Assembly: GCF_003574655.1 (NCBI RefSeq)
Contig: NZ_QNUM01000001.1
Coordinates: 1 to 64,000 of the forward strand
Direction of reading: 5' to 3'
DNA from: Cohaesibacter haloalkalitolerans
GTDB lineage: Bacteria; Pseudomonadota; Alphaproteobacteria; Rhizobiales; Cohaesibacteraceae
Length of the DNA: 64,000 nucleotides
This document shows positions 29,899 through 39,125 of this stretch, one piece after another; position 1 is the first letter of the stretch; every line of letters begins with the position of its first letter. The notes beneath the pieces are model-generated. The model was given only the letters and a program-made list of their open reading frames with translations, did no database searches and was not told where the DNA came from. The translations under genes and the position numbers were made by a program.

Positions 29899-31068
29899 TC
29901 AGGCCTTGTCCTTGAGGGACACCCAAACGCCACCCTTTGCCGAAGATTCAAGGCTTGCGGTGACAAAGGCCAGACCGTTGACACCATCATTGGCATTCGG
30001 CACGAGAGCTGCCGCCTCGTTCTTCTCGATGGCATCCGCCGCATCGCGGTAGATATTGGCAAAGGCTTCCAGATAGCCTTCCGGGTGGGCGGCTGGGATA
30101 CGGCTACCTGCCACGGCTGCCGGGGTATTCTCCACCCCGTTACGGCGCAGCAGGCGACGCGGTTCGCCAAGCGGCGTATACCACAGCTCTTCGGGCTTTT
30201 CCTGCCACCATTCAAGGCCGCCCTTGGCGCCATAGATACGCAGCGAGAGATTGTTGCCATTGCCAGCAACCACCTGACTGGCCCAGATCGAGCCGCGGGC
30301 CCCGTTGGCATAGCGCAGCAGCACACAGGCATCATCGTCAACCTTGCGGCCCGGCACCAGCGCCGTCAGCTCGGCCAGAATCTCGGTTGGCTCGACGCCA
30401 GCCACGAAGGCAGCCAGATTGTAGGAATGGGTGCCGATATCACCGATGGCTCCGCCCTGCCCGGCCTTCTTGGGGTCATTGCGCCAGTTGGCCCCTGCGG
30501 CTTCCGGGTCTTCATCCGGCGCGGCGAGCCAGTCCTGGGCATATTCCACCTGCACCCGGCGCAGCTCGCCGATGGCACCGTTGGCCACCATTTCGCGCGC
30601 CTGGCGCACCATCGGATAGCCGGTGTAGGTGTGAGTGAGGAACAGGGTCTTGCCGGTCTTCCTGACGGTCTCGGCCAGAATCTTCGCGTCTTCAAGCGAC
30701 GTCGTCATCGGCTTTTCGCAAATCACGTGGAAGCCAGCTTCCAGAGCTGCCTTGGCCACCGGGAAATGCAGGAAGTTCGGCGTCACGATGGCGATCACGT
30801 CAGGCCGGTCTTGCCGTCCCGCTTCCGCCTTGATCATTTCCTCGTAATTGTCATAGGCACGTTCCGGCGCAATGCCGATGGCGACGGCAAAGGCCTTGCC
30901 GCGTTCGGGATCATTGTCCAGCGCTCCGGCGACCAGCTCGTAACGGTCATCAATGCGCGATGCGATCCGGTGAACCCCGCCGATGAAGGCGGTAACGCCA
31001 CCACCCACCATGCCCAGCTTGAGCTTGCGGTGGCTTACGATCTTCATGTTGGTATCGTTGAGGGCCAT
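29899..31068 (-). CDS. Gfo/Idh/MocA family oxidoreductase
   Basis: NAD(P)-dependent dehydrogenase of about 389 residues. The N-terminal Rossmann motif GMVGGGVTAFIGG, the EKPMTTS segment near residue 105 and the later DIGTHSYNLAAF (catalytic-region Asp/His) are clear. Such enzymes oxidise or reduce hydroxyls of sugars and inositols. I start at MALNDTNMKI, with AAGGA upstream and four bases after the preceding stop. It is the distal gene of the CUT2 sugar operon. Confidence 0.9.
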   Translation of the reverse strand: MALNDTNMKIVSHRKLKLGMVGGGVTAFIGGVHRIASRIDDRYELVAGALDNDPERGKAFAVAIGIAPERAYDNYEEMIKAEAGRQDRPDVIAIVTPNFLHFPVAKAALEAGFHVICEKPMTTSLEDAKILAETVRKTGKTLFLTHTYTGYPMVRQAREMVANGAIGELRRVQVEYAQDWLAAPDEDPEAAGANWRNDPKKAGQGGAIGDIGTHSYNLAAFVAGVEPTEILAELTALVPGRKVDDDACVLLRYANGARGSIWASQVVAGNGNNLSLRIYGAKGGLEWWQEKPEELWYTPLGEPRRLLRRNGVENTPAAVAGSRIPAAHPEGYLEAFANIYRDAADAIEKNEAAALVPNANDGVNGLAFVTASLESSAKGGVWVSLKDKA

Positions 31069-31072
31069 GGGA

Positions 31073-32131
31073 TCAGTCCTTTTCAAGGCCAAGCAGACGG
31101 CGGTTTGTGGCTTGATCCACGCCGGAGCTGGCAAAATCGTCAAATGCGTGTTCGGTCACGCGGATGATATGATCGGCAATGAAGGTTGCCCCTTCGCGGG
31201 CGCCGTCCTCAGGATGCTTGAGAGCGCATTCCCATTCAAGAACCGCCCAGCCGGGGAAGTCATACTGGGCCATTTTCGAAAAGATGGCCTTGAAGTCGAC
31301 GGAACCGTCGCCCAGCGAACGGAAACGGCCCGGACGATCTACCCAAGACTGGTAGCCGCCGTATACACCGGAGCGGCCGCTGTATTGCAGTTCGGCATCT
31401 TTCACATGGAAGGCCTTGATGCGATCATGATAGATGTCGATGAAGGCCAGATAGTCCAGCGCCTGTAGCACGAAATGAGACGGATCATAGAGAATGTTGG
31501 CGCGGCTGTGGCCGCCCAGCTCCTCAAGGAAACGCTCGAAGGTCACCCCGTCGTGCAGATCCTCGCCCGGATGCAGTTCATAGGCGACATCGACGCCGAT
31601 CTCCTCGTGATAGTCCAGAATCGGCTTCCAGCGTCTGGCCAGTTCGGAGAAGGCTTCTTCCACCAGACCGCCCGGGCGCTGTGGCCATGGATAAACGTAG
31701 GGCCATGCGAGGGCACCGGAAAAGCTGACGTGGGTCGCAAGACCGAGATTCTTCGAGATGAGACCGACCTTCTTGACATGGTCGACGGCCCAATCCTGCC
31801 GTGCCTTGGGGTTGCCACGGACAGCGGCGGGGGCAAAGGCATCGAACAGCGCGTCATAGGCCGGATGCACGGCGACCAGCTGGCCTTGAATGTGGGTCGA
31901 CAGTTCGGTGATCTGCACGCCGATTTCAGCCAGCTTGCCCTTCAATTCGTCGCAATAGTCGGTGGAAGTGGCCGCCAGATCCAGATCAAACAGATTGTCG
32001 CCGGTCGGGATCTGCAAACCCTTGTAGCCCAGATCCGCAGCCCAGTGGGCAATGGCGAAAAGATCGTTGAACGGGGGCTTGTCTCCGACGAACTGAGCCA
32101 GAAACAGCCCGGGGCCTTTCAGTGTTTTCAT
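31073..32131 (-). CDS. TIM-barrel sugar isomerase/epimerase (AP-endonuclease-2 family)
   Basis: Protein of about 352 residues in the xylose-isomerase-like TIM-barrel superfamily. Putative metal ligands are visible in YELHPGEDLHDG (Glu, His), LYDPSHFVLQ (Asp, His), FHVKDAE (His, Asp) and WECALKHP (Glu). Often paired with a Gfo/Idh enzyme in sugar operons, as here; the pair may act on keto sugars or glycosides. Start at 32131 with AAGGAG nine bases before. It begins just after the LacI gene. Confidence 0.85.
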   Translation of the reverse strand: MKTLKGPGLFLAQFVGDKPPFNDLFAIAHWAADLGYKGLQIPTGDNLFDLDLAATSTDYCDELKGKLAEIGVQITELSTHIQGQLVAVHPAYDALFDAFAPAAVRGNPKARQDWAVDHVKKVGLISKNLGLATHVSFSGALAWPYVYPWPQRPGGLVEEAFSELARRWKPILDYHEEIGVDVAYELHPGEDLHDGVTFERFLEELGGHSRANILYDPSHFVLQALDYLAFIDIYHDRIKAFHVKDAELQYSGRSGVYGGYQSWVDRPGRFRSLGDGSVDFKAIFSKMAQYDFPGWAVLEWECALKHPEDGAREGATFIADHIIRVTEHAFDDFASSGVDQATNRRLLGLEKD

Positions 32132-32135
32132 AGGG

Positions 32136-33194
32136 TCAATCTCCTTGTTGCGTCCCCGATCTTGCGTCGTCGAAAGGCGCAACCGAATTTCGGGTAATGA
32201 GCTCGGTTGAAAATTGCTGATCCTCAAGCACTTCATTCCGGGCCAGCGGGTCTGCGGCTTGGGAGGAGAGCTTGCGGATCATCATCGCCATGGCAGCGCG
32301 TCCGATTTCGCGCCGTGGCTGGTAAACCGTTGTGAGGGGTGGATAGAAGATGGAGGCAATCAGTGTGTCGTCGAAACCGACAAGAGACACGTCTTCCGGA
32401 ATCGAAAGTCCCTTTTCTCTCAGGGCACTGGCGGCACCGATGGCCATCTGGTCACTGGACGCAAAGATGGCACTGAACTGCCCCCCATCCGCCAGCAGCC
32501 GAGCCGTCTGGTCATAGCCCGCGTTGAGGCTGAAATCTCCCGGCATGATCAGGCTTTCGTCCACGGGCAATCCCGCCTTCTGGAGAGCCTGTCGATAGCC
32601 TTTCAGACGGGCCTTGCCAAGATACTCATTGAGCGGGCCGGTCAGGTGCACGATGCGCTTGTGTCCCTTGGCAATCAGATGGGCAACGGCCCCTTCGGCG
32701 GCGGCCACATTGTCCACCCGCACGGTCGGAGCCTTGAGACCATCGATTTCCTCAAGGGCCACGACAATCGGCGGCAACCGGTCCGTCTGTTCGAGCAGCT
32801 TCTGCGGAAAGCTGCCGATCATCAGGATGAGGCCATCAGCATGACACTCGCGCACAGCCTCGATATAGTGGGTGATGCGTTCGTCGTCTTCCCGCGCATC
32901 GCCCATCAGAACCTTGTAGCCAGCCGCAAATGCCGCCTCTTCAACCCCCTTGTAGATATCAAGATAGAAGGGGTTGGAGATATCACGCACCAGAAGAATG
33001 ACGGTATTGCTCTTGCGCGAGCGAAACATGCTCGCCTGGCGATTGGGAACAAATCCGGTCTTCTCTACCGCATCCATCACCTTCTTGAGGGTCGCCTCAC
33101 GCACCTTGTCCGGCTGGGCAAGGGCGCGGGAAACCGTGGCCGTAGAAACGCCTGCGGCCTTGGCAACATCGCGGATATTGGGCTGGTCAACCAT
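32136..33194 (-). CDS. LacI family repressor of the CUT2 sugar operon
   Basis: Regulator of 352 residues: LacI helix-turn-helix NIRDVAKAAGVSTATVSRAL at the N-terminus with the hinge following, then a periplasmic-binding-like ligand domain (ILLVRDISNPFYLDIYKGVEEAA). It lies inside the operon between the permease and isomerase genes, with four-to-six-base gaps. Two operators in front of the binding-protein gene have the central CG typical of LacI sites and are the likely targets. Confidence 0.92.
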   Translation of the reverse strand: MVDQPNIRDVAKAAGVSTATVSRALAQPDKVREATLKKVMDAVEKTGFVPNRQASMFRSRKSNTVILLVRDISNPFYLDIYKGVEEAAFAAGYKVLMGDAREDDERITHYIEAVRECHADGLILMIGSFPQKLLEQTDRLPPIVVALEEIDGLKAPTVRVDNVAAAEGAVAHLIAKGHKRIVHLTGPLNEYLGKARLKGYRQALQKAGLPVDESLIMPGDFSLNAGYDQTARLLADGGQFSAIFASSDQMAIGAASALREKGLSIPEDVSLVGFDDTLIASIFYPPLTTVYQPRREIGRAAMAMMIRKLSSQAADPLARNEVLEDQQFSTELITRNSVAPFDDARSGTQQGD

Positions 33195-33199
33195 GGTGA

Positions 33200-34195
33200 T
33201 TAGATCCGTGCACTTTTCTGACGTCCATAGAACATGAGCAGCAGAAGCAGGGTGCCGCCAAAGATCAGCTGGCGGCCCCAGAATTCAAGATGCAGCGTTG
33301 TCAGAACGCTCTGCAGCAGAATCAAGGCAATTGCTCCCGCAACCGTCCCAATATAACCACCAGATCCACCCGCAAGGGAAGTGCCGCCGATGACAACCGC
33401 GATAATTGACGGCAACATATACTGGTCACCTACACTAATGAATGAGTTGCCTGTGTAACCGATAACAAAAACCCCGGTAAGACCGGCAAGTGCGCCGGAA
33501 AGACCGAACACGATGGTACGGATGGCCTTCACCGGCAACCCGACCAGACGGGCGGCCTGCGGGTTGGCTCCGACAGCATAGATGGACAGGCCGAACGCCG
33601 TGGCGCGCAGCATGAAGACCATGCCGATGATCAGCACCAGCCAGATGAACAGGATGCCCGGAATGCCGAAGACAACCGGCTGATTGATGAAGTTCATCAG
33701 GGCCGGGGCAGCATTGCCCGAAGGAATGCCACGCGAGAAGACCACAAGGCCGCCCTGAATGACCGAGGTCATGCCAAGGGTCATGACAAGGGGCGGAATG
33801 CGGATCAGGTTGACGCCCAGTCCGTTGACCATGCCGATGAGGAAGGTGACACCGCTGGCGACAATGACCGCCGGAATGATGCCGCCGTTGCTGCCGTCCA
33901 TGACGTTGCCGGCGATGACAGCGCCAAGCGAGATCATGGCACCGACTGACAGATCGATGCCTTCGCCACCGGCCAGCACCACCAGATTCTGGCCAGCTGC
34001 AGCAAAGCCCAACAGGGCCGCAACCGTCAGCAGCTTGATGATCTGGTCGCCACGGGCAAAGCCGGGAGAGACCGCTTCACCGATACCCAGCAGGATGATG
34101 ATGGCGAACAGGGCGAGCACCACGGGTTCGCGCAGGATCGCGGCAAGACGCAGACGGGCGTTTTCAGAGTTCATGTTGCTTGAAGTTTCAGACAT
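33200..34195 (-). CDS. CUT2 sugar ABC permease 2
   Basis: Inner-membrane permease of 331 residues with about ten hydrophobic segments and the CUT2 motif GGEGIDLSVGAMISL. It forms the channel with the 34206-35174 permease. Its start is ten bases after that gene's stop. The sugar is not identified. Confidence 0.92.
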   Translation of the reverse strand: MSETSSNMNSENARLRLAAILREPVVLALFAIIILLGIGEAVSPGFARGDQIIKLLTVAALLGFAAAGQNLVVLAGGEGIDLSVGAMISLGAVIAGNVMDGSNGGIIPAVIVASGVTFLIGMVNGLGVNLIRIPPLVMTLGMTSVIQGGLVVFSRGIPSGNAAPALMNFINQPVVFGIPGILFIWLVLIIGMVFMLRATAFGLSIYAVGANPQAARLVGLPVKAIRTIVFGLSGALAGLTGVFVIGYTGNSFISVGDQYMLPSIIAVVIGGTSLAGGSGGYIGTVAGAIALILLQSVLTTLHLEFWGRQLIFGGTLLLLLMFYGRQKSARI

Positions 34196-34205
34196 TTCAA
34201 TCTCC

Positions 34206-35174
34206 TCACTTGCGCGCCACGAGAACGCCGCCAGCCAGCGCGGCCAGAACGATCAGCCCCTGCACCAGCGTCTGATATTCGAAGGGCAGTCCGGCAAAGA
34301 AGATCACGTTGCCGATCATGCCGAGCAGCAGAGCCCCGAAGATGGAGCCAACAGCGCCACCGACGCCGCCTGACAGCATGGTGCCGCCCAGAACCACGGC
34401 CGAGATCGAGCCCATAGCAAGGCTCTGACCGAGCAGCGGGTCACCACTGGCCGTCTCACCCGTCAGGCACAGGGCCGCGAACCCGGCAAACAGGCCGCAG
34501 AGGGCAAAGGACAACAGCCGGGTGAAACTCATGTCGATACCGCTCTGGAACGCCCCGGCGCGGTTACCGCCGACAGCCTTCAAATGGCTTTCAAAGGGCC
34601 GACGCTTCATGATGAGCACAAAGACAAAACCAGCCACCAGGATCCAGAGTACCGTCGGAACGCCCAGAATGGTGCCGCCATAGGTCATCCAGTAGACATC
34701 GGGCACGGCAAGGCCCGCCTGCGGCAGGATCCACAGGGCCAGCGCCGAGAAGATGATGCCGGTGCCGAAGGTTGCGACCATCGGCTGCAGGCGTAGATAG
34801 CTGATCAGCAGGCCGTTGAAGGCGCCACAAAGCACCGCAACGACGAGACCTGCCACAAGGCCAATCGGCACGCTGGCGCTGTCGCCACCAGCCATGGCAA
34901 TCACGCTTACGGTGACCACGTTGACCAGCGCCGCAATGGAACCGACAGACAGATCGATGTCCCCGCCCATGATGACGAAGGTCTGGCCGATCGCCACCAG
35001 AATGAGCGGCAGAAAGGTGGTCAGGTTGGAATGCAGCACCATGCCGTCAAAGAAAGATGGCTGCAGATACCAGTTGATGAGGATCAGGACCACAAGAAAG
35101 CCAAAGGCTACGAACCAGGCAGGCTTCTTGAGCGAGCCCGAAGCCGGTTTGGCTGCGGAAAGGGTGTTTTTCAT
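34206..35174 (-). CDS. CUT2 sugar ABC permease 1
   Basis: Permease of 322 residues with the motif GGDIDLSVGSIAALVN and multiple hydrophobic helices. The ATG shares one base with the ATPase stop (TGATG), so the two are translationally coupled. It works with the second permease and the double ATPase. Confidence 0.92.
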   Translation of the reverse strand: MKNTLSAAKPASGSLKKPAWFVAFGFLVVLILINWYLQPSFFDGMVLHSNLTTFLPLILVAIGQTFVIMGGDIDLSVGSIAALVNVVTVSVIAMAGGDSASVPIGLVAGLVVAVLCGAFNGLLISYLRLQPMVATFGTGIIFSALALWILPQAGLAVPDVYWMTYGGTILGVPTVLWILVAGFVFVLIMKRRPFESHLKAVGGNRAGAFQSGIDMSFTRLLSFALCGLFAGFAALCLTGETASGDPLLGQSLAMGSISAVVLGGTMLSGGVGGAVGSIFGALLLGMIGNVIFFAGLPFEYQTLVQGLIVLAALAGGVLVARK

Positions 35175-36670
35175 CAGGCCTCTCCATAGGCTGCGCGGGT
35201 CAGATGGAAACTGTCCATCTCGGCGCCGGAAAGTTCGGTGACAATTGCCCCGTCGTTGAACACGGCAATTCGGTCGCAGTTGTCGAGCAGTTCGGATTCC
35301 TCGCTGGAATAGAGCAGAACGGCAACGCCGGAATCGGCCAGACCGCGAATGAGGGCGAACAGGTCGGCCTTGGCCGCAAGGTCGATGCCCTTGGTCGGGT
35401 CATCGAGCAGGATCAGCTGCGGATTGGTGGCCAACCAGCGGGCAATGAAGATCTTCTGCTGATTGCCGCCCGAAAGGGTGCCGATGGCATCGGTCATGCG
35501 GGCATATTTGGTCTTGAAGGCAGAAGCGACCCCGGCCAGTTGCGGCTGCAACTCCTTGGCACGCACCAGCTTGCGGCGTTCGCTGACCAGAATGGCGGCC
35601 GCCAGATTCTCAAAGATCGAGCGACCGGGAAGCGCAGCATCCGGGCCCCGGTCACCGGAGACATAGGCAATCTTGCGATGCACAGCATCGGCCGGTTTGC
35701 GAATGGACACGGGTTCGTTGTTCAACAACACCTCACCCGATGTGATCGGCAGGGCGCCGAACAGACTGCGCAACAGGGTCGATTGCCCCTGCCCCTGCAG
35801 GCCACCAAGACCGACGATCTCGCCGGGCGCCACGGAAAGAGAGACATTGTCAAGCTGAGCACTGCCAACCGCATCGAGCTTGAGCAGTGGCGCCTTGTCG
35901 TCCTCATCCCGGAGCTGTCGTTTGGGGGCCTTCTTCACATCCCCCACCATCATGTGCACCACATGTTCTGGTGTCGTGTCGGCAATGGTGGTTTCGGCCA
36001 CAACAGCACCGTTTCGCATGATGGTCGCGTGATCGCAGATCTCGAACACTTCATCAAGGCGATGGGAAATAAAAATGGTGGAGACGCCTTCCTCGCGCTT
36101 CTTGCGCAGAATGTCAAAGAAGACTTTCACCTGTCGGCCATCGAGCGCAGCGGTTGCCTCATCCATGATGACGATGCGCGGCTCTTTGGCATAAACTTTC
36201 AGGATTTCAACGATCTGGCGTTGACCGGGGGTCAGATCCGCCACCAATGCATCGGGGCGGATATCGTCGCCAACCGCCTCCTTGAACATCTCCAGCAGCT
36301 TGAGCGTCTCGGCGCGCATCCTGTCGCGATCGATGAAGCCCAGACCATTGCGCGGTTCGCGCCTCAGAAAGATGTTGGCCTCAACTGACATTTTCGGGAT
36401 CAGGCTCAACTCCTGATAAAACAGGGCAATACCCATCTGTTCGGCATCGCGCGGACTGCGGAAGGACACTTCCTTGCCGTCGATGAGAACGGTCCCGGAG
36501 GTGGGCGCATAGGCCCCGGCGACAATCTTGGACAGGGTGCTCTTGCCGCATCCATTGGCACCAAGCAGTGCGTGGATTTCCCCACGTTCAACCGTCAGGC
36601 GACCATCGGTCAACGCATGAACCTTGTCGAACCGCTTGGTGAGATCGCGCACCGTAATTGCTGGAGACAT
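35174..36670 (-). CDS. CUT2 sugar ABC ATPase
   Basis: ATPase of about 498 residues with two nucleotide-binding domains. Walker A of the first is LLGANGCGKST; the second has LGGLQGQGQST, somewhat degenerate, and the signature LSGGNQQK. Walker B segments VIMDEATAALDG and ILLDDPTKGIDL are present; the latter has Asp in place of the catalytic Glu, a common CUT2 oddity. The start at 36670 has GAGGA five bases upstream. Confidence 0.92.
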   Translation of the reverse strand: MSPAITVRDLTKRFDKVHALTDGRLTVERGEIHALLGANGCGKSTLSKIVAGAYAPTSGTVLIDGKEVSFRSPRDAEQMGIALFYQELSLIPKMSVEANIFLRREPRNGLGFIDRDRMRAETLKLLEMFKEAVGDDIRPDALVADLTPGQRQIVEILKVYAKEPRIVIMDEATAALDGRQVKVFFDILRKKREEGVSTIFISHRLDEVFEICDHATIMRNGAVVAETTIADTTPEHVVHMMVGDVKKAPKRQLRDEDDKAPLLKLDAVGSAQLDNVSLSVAPGEIVGLGGLQGQGQSTLLRSLFGALPITSGEVLLNNEPVSIRKPADAVHRKIAYVSGDRGPDAALPGRSIFENLAAAILVSERRKLVRAKELQPQLAGVASAFKTKYARMTDAIGTLSGGNQQKIFIARWLATNPQLILLDDPTKGIDLAAKADLFALIRGLADSGVAVLLYSSEESELLDNCDRIAVFNDGAIVTELSGAEMDSFHLTRAAYGEA

Positions 36671-36705
36671 GACAATCCTCGGATTTTGCAAAGTCTGGAC
36701 GCCCG

Positions 36706-36726
36706 CCCGCGATCAAGAATCGCGGG
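36706..36726 (-). promoter_or_regulatory. Stem-loop between binding-protein and ATPase genes
   Basis: CCCGCGAT and ATCGCGGG form a perfect eight-base stem with a five-base loop, 46 bases after the binding-protein stop. An outer GCCCGCC/GGCGGGC pairing may extend the structure. It probably protects the binding-protein message. Confidence 0.6.
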
Positions 36727-36772
36727 ACGTTGAAATCCCTCATTGACGGGAGCAGGCGGGCGCCTGGTTCAT

Positions 36773-37798
36773 TTATTTGAAGAAAGCTTCGGCTTCTTCC
36801 GGCGTGACAACGTCGCTCACGGACCAGTAGCCGGGCTTGTCTTTGGCTTCAGCGAGCTTTTCATCGAGGTTGTTGTTGTCGATGAACGGGATCGGAATGT
36901 AGATCGCGTTGCCATAGACACCTTCAAAGATGCCGTCCTTGAATTCCTTGCCCTGCATTTTCATCACGGCAACGTTGAGCGCGGAAGCCATAACGCCGGG
37001 AGGATTGACTGAAGCGGCAGAGTTCAGACCCTGTTCCTTCCAGGTCACCATGAAGTCCTTGCGGATTTCGCCGGTGGCGGCAATGCTGTCAGCCTTGTTG
37101 GCAGCCATGATGGAGCGCCATGCACCGGCAGCCATACCATCCTGCACCCATACGCCCTGAATGTCAGGATAGGTTGCGAGCAGGTTCTGCATGGCCTGCT
37201 GGCCCTGAGCCTGATCCCAGTTGGCGTTGGCTTCGTTCAGTACCTTGATGTCCGGATGAGCGGCGAAGGCTTCCTTGTAGCCTGCAACGCGCATTTCGTT
37301 GGCCGGGTTGCCTGCCACACCATTGATGGTGACCACATTGCCCTTGCCCTTGAGGGTTTCAGCCAGCCATTTGGCAGACTGGAAGGCCCACTGCTTCTGG
37401 TCGATGCCGACATAGATGGCATCCTTGGAAGAAACCTCTGCGTCTGTTGCAATGACCATGATGCCGCGTGCCTTGGCCTGTGCGAACACAGGATTGAACG
37501 CTGACGGGCTATTCGGATCGATGATGATCGCATCAACACCCTGGTTGATGAAATTGCGCACCTGGCCGACCTGACCCTGCGCGTCCACGTTGCCACTCTG
37601 GACAACGACTTCAACGTCTACGCCCTTGGCTTTCCATGCCTCGGCTGCGGCCTGTGCCTCTTCAATCATCTGGGTGCGCCATTCGCTGCCAACCCAGCCA
37701 TTGGACAGTCCGATCTTGAAGCTTTCTGCATTCGCTACGGACGCAGAGACCCCTGCCGCAACCAACATGGTTGCAGCCAAAAACCATTTCTTCATCAT
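36773..37798 (-). CDS. CUT2 sugar-binding protein
   Basis: Periplasmic binding protein of about 341 residues with signal peptide MMKKWFLAATMLVAAGVSASVANA. The mature start SFKIGLSNGWVGSEWRTQMI and the repeats QGVDAIIIDPNSP and VWVQDGMAAGAW are of the ribose/xylose-binding type. GGAGGA lies seven bases before the start I chose. First gene of a seven-gene operon (binding protein, ATPase, two permeases, LacI, isomerase, Gfo/Idh). Confidence 0.92.
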   Translation of the reverse strand: MMKKWFLAATMLVAAGVSASVANAESFKIGLSNGWVGSEWRTQMIEEAQAAAEAWKAKGVDVEVVVQSGNVDAQGQVGQVRNFINQGVDAIIIDPNSPSAFNPVFAQAKARGIMVIATDAEVSSKDAIYVGIDQKQWAFQSAKWLAETLKGKGNVVTINGVAGNPANEMRVAGYKEAFAAHPDIKVLNEANANWDQAQGQQAMQNLLATYPDIQGVWVQDGMAAGAWRSIMAANKADSIAATGEIRKDFMVTWKEQGLNSAASVNPPGVMASALNVAVMKMQGKEFKDGIFEGVYGNAIYIPIPFIDNNNLDEKLAEAKDKPGYWSVSDVVTPEEAEAFFK

Positions 37799-37823
37799 AT
37801 CGATTTCCTCCAACCAAACATAA

Positions 37824-37839
37824 ATGTAACCGATTACAT
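37824..37839. promoter_or_regulatory. LacI-type operator, proximal
   Basis: ATGTAACCGATTACAT with six-base arms around a central CG; flanking bases extend the arms to 11 each (37819-37844). It lies 26 bases upstream of the binding-protein start, between promoter and ribosome site. Confidence 0.75.
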
Positions 37840-37889
37840 TTATGTTTCCATTTCCAAGGCACACGAGCCATGGTTGGGATATATTCATA

Positions 37890-37905
37890 ATGTAATCGGT
37901 TACAT
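37890..37905. promoter_or_regulatory. LacI-type operator, distal
   Basis: ATGTAATCGGTTACAT is the exact reverse complement of the proximal 16-base operator. The centres are 66 bases apart, which would allow a short repression loop. The operon's own LacI protein is the likely binder. Confidence 0.75.
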
Positions 37906-38030
37906 TTGTCAATGCCTCAATCAAAGTCGCCGCTTTTGGGAAAAATGGCCGTGATTTCAATCCTATCCCTCTTTCGGGTGAAAGATCGAGCCAGAGCGGG
38001 ATTGAAAATGTGATCCGGGACGAGGAGACC

Positions 38031-38714
38031 TCAGGAGAGGCTCTCGATTTCCTTGTGATAGAGACGCAGCGCCCGCATGTGGAAGGACGCCTGTTCAGGC
38101 GCAAGCTGATAGTCCTTGCCCACCGGGCAGGCACGACGGGCAAGGCAGCCGTTTGTCATGCAGTCCTCCGAATCCGGGCCTGCCAGATGGTCGGCGCAGA
38201 GCTTGATTTCCAGCCCCCTGTTTGAGAAGGCACCAACCGGACAAGCTCCAAGACACGGCGTGTCAACGCAGCTTTTACAGGGATGTTGCGTCTTTTCATG
38301 CTCGGGCAATTCCAGACGCTCTGCGAACAGAAGCGCTCCGCGGGTGGCGTGCCAGAGGCCATAGACAGGATGGATCTCGATGCGCAGGGGAGACTTGAAG
38401 CAAGTCCCGGTTCGCTTGTCCCATCGCTGGAAGGGATAATAGGGCCGGTCAAACGGAAAGACCGGATGCGCGCCGAACTGCCCGGCGATAACCTTAAGCC
38501 TGCGCTCGGTCCACTCATCCAGCGGGTGAGGGCAATCGGCCCGTTCCTTCTGGAATTCCTGCCACATGCGCGGACCAACGCTGCCAACGACAAGCAGGGT
38601 GGCCACTGCCTGCCCATCGGGTAACAGGGGGACATCATCAGCCGCCTCGGGATAAAAACCCCCACGCAGAAAAAAGCCGCACTGCTCCAGTGCATTTTCG
38701 AGCGCTGATTTCAT
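38031..38714 (-). CDS. Ferredoxin-like iron-sulfur protein
   Basis: Protein of 227 residues whose C-terminal third carries two clusters of cysteines: PCKSCVDTPCLGACPVGAF (about residues 143-162) and a second set with CADHLAG, DCMTNGCLARRACPVG (about 173-199). Together they fit two 4Fe-4S clusters, as in the epoxyqueuosine reductase QueG, but the cobalamin-binding part of QueG is not evident. The N-terminal part is unassigned. The electron partner is unknown. Located alone, with a 232-base gap to the sugar operon. Confidence 0.7.
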   Translation of the reverse strand: MKSALENALEQCGFFLRGGFYPEAADDVPLLPDGQAVATLLVVGSVGPRMWQEFQKERADCPHPLDEWTERRLKVIAGQFGAHPVFPFDRPYYPFQRWDKRTGTCFKSPLRIEIHPVYGLWHATRGALLFAERLELPEHEKTQHPCKSCVDTPCLGACPVGAFSNRGLEIKLCADHLAGPDSEDCMTNGCLARRACPVGKDYQLAPEQASFHMRALRLYHKEIESLS

Positions 38715-39125
38715 TTTCTTCTCCGTGGCCCTGATTGGCGCTGAAACAAACCCGGCGCCATGCCTTGTTCATTCCGCCGATGCCTTTGGCGCCGCTACCC
38801 TAATCCCCTCTGTCATCGAATCGCAAGACGCAACGGCAGGAAAGCACCCGTGACCGTCCCAAGCGACGTGCTTTTTTCATCCATTGATCGGTCTTGAACG
38901 ATTGAAATTTTCCCATATGCTCGTCATTCGGGATATGATGATTTCTCCAGACAGATCCGGTCGCCCCTCACATGAAGATCACAGAGGTTACGCAAGGGCC
39001 GAACACCCATCCGTCCGCACCGACCTTGCGCCATTCCAGCTCCGGCCGCCCCAATGGTTTACGCCGGAATTGACCCGCCAACATTCGTTCCAGAGGCTCC
39101 ACCGGGATCACATGAGGACAGTTCG
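38715..39125. other. Intergenic region between ferredoxin and aldo/keto reductase genes
   Basis: No credible gene. An open frame near 38884-39129 has no ribosome site or recognisable composition. The AT-rich stretch at about 38880-38950 is the likeliest promoter area for one or both divergent neighbours. Confidence 0.4.
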
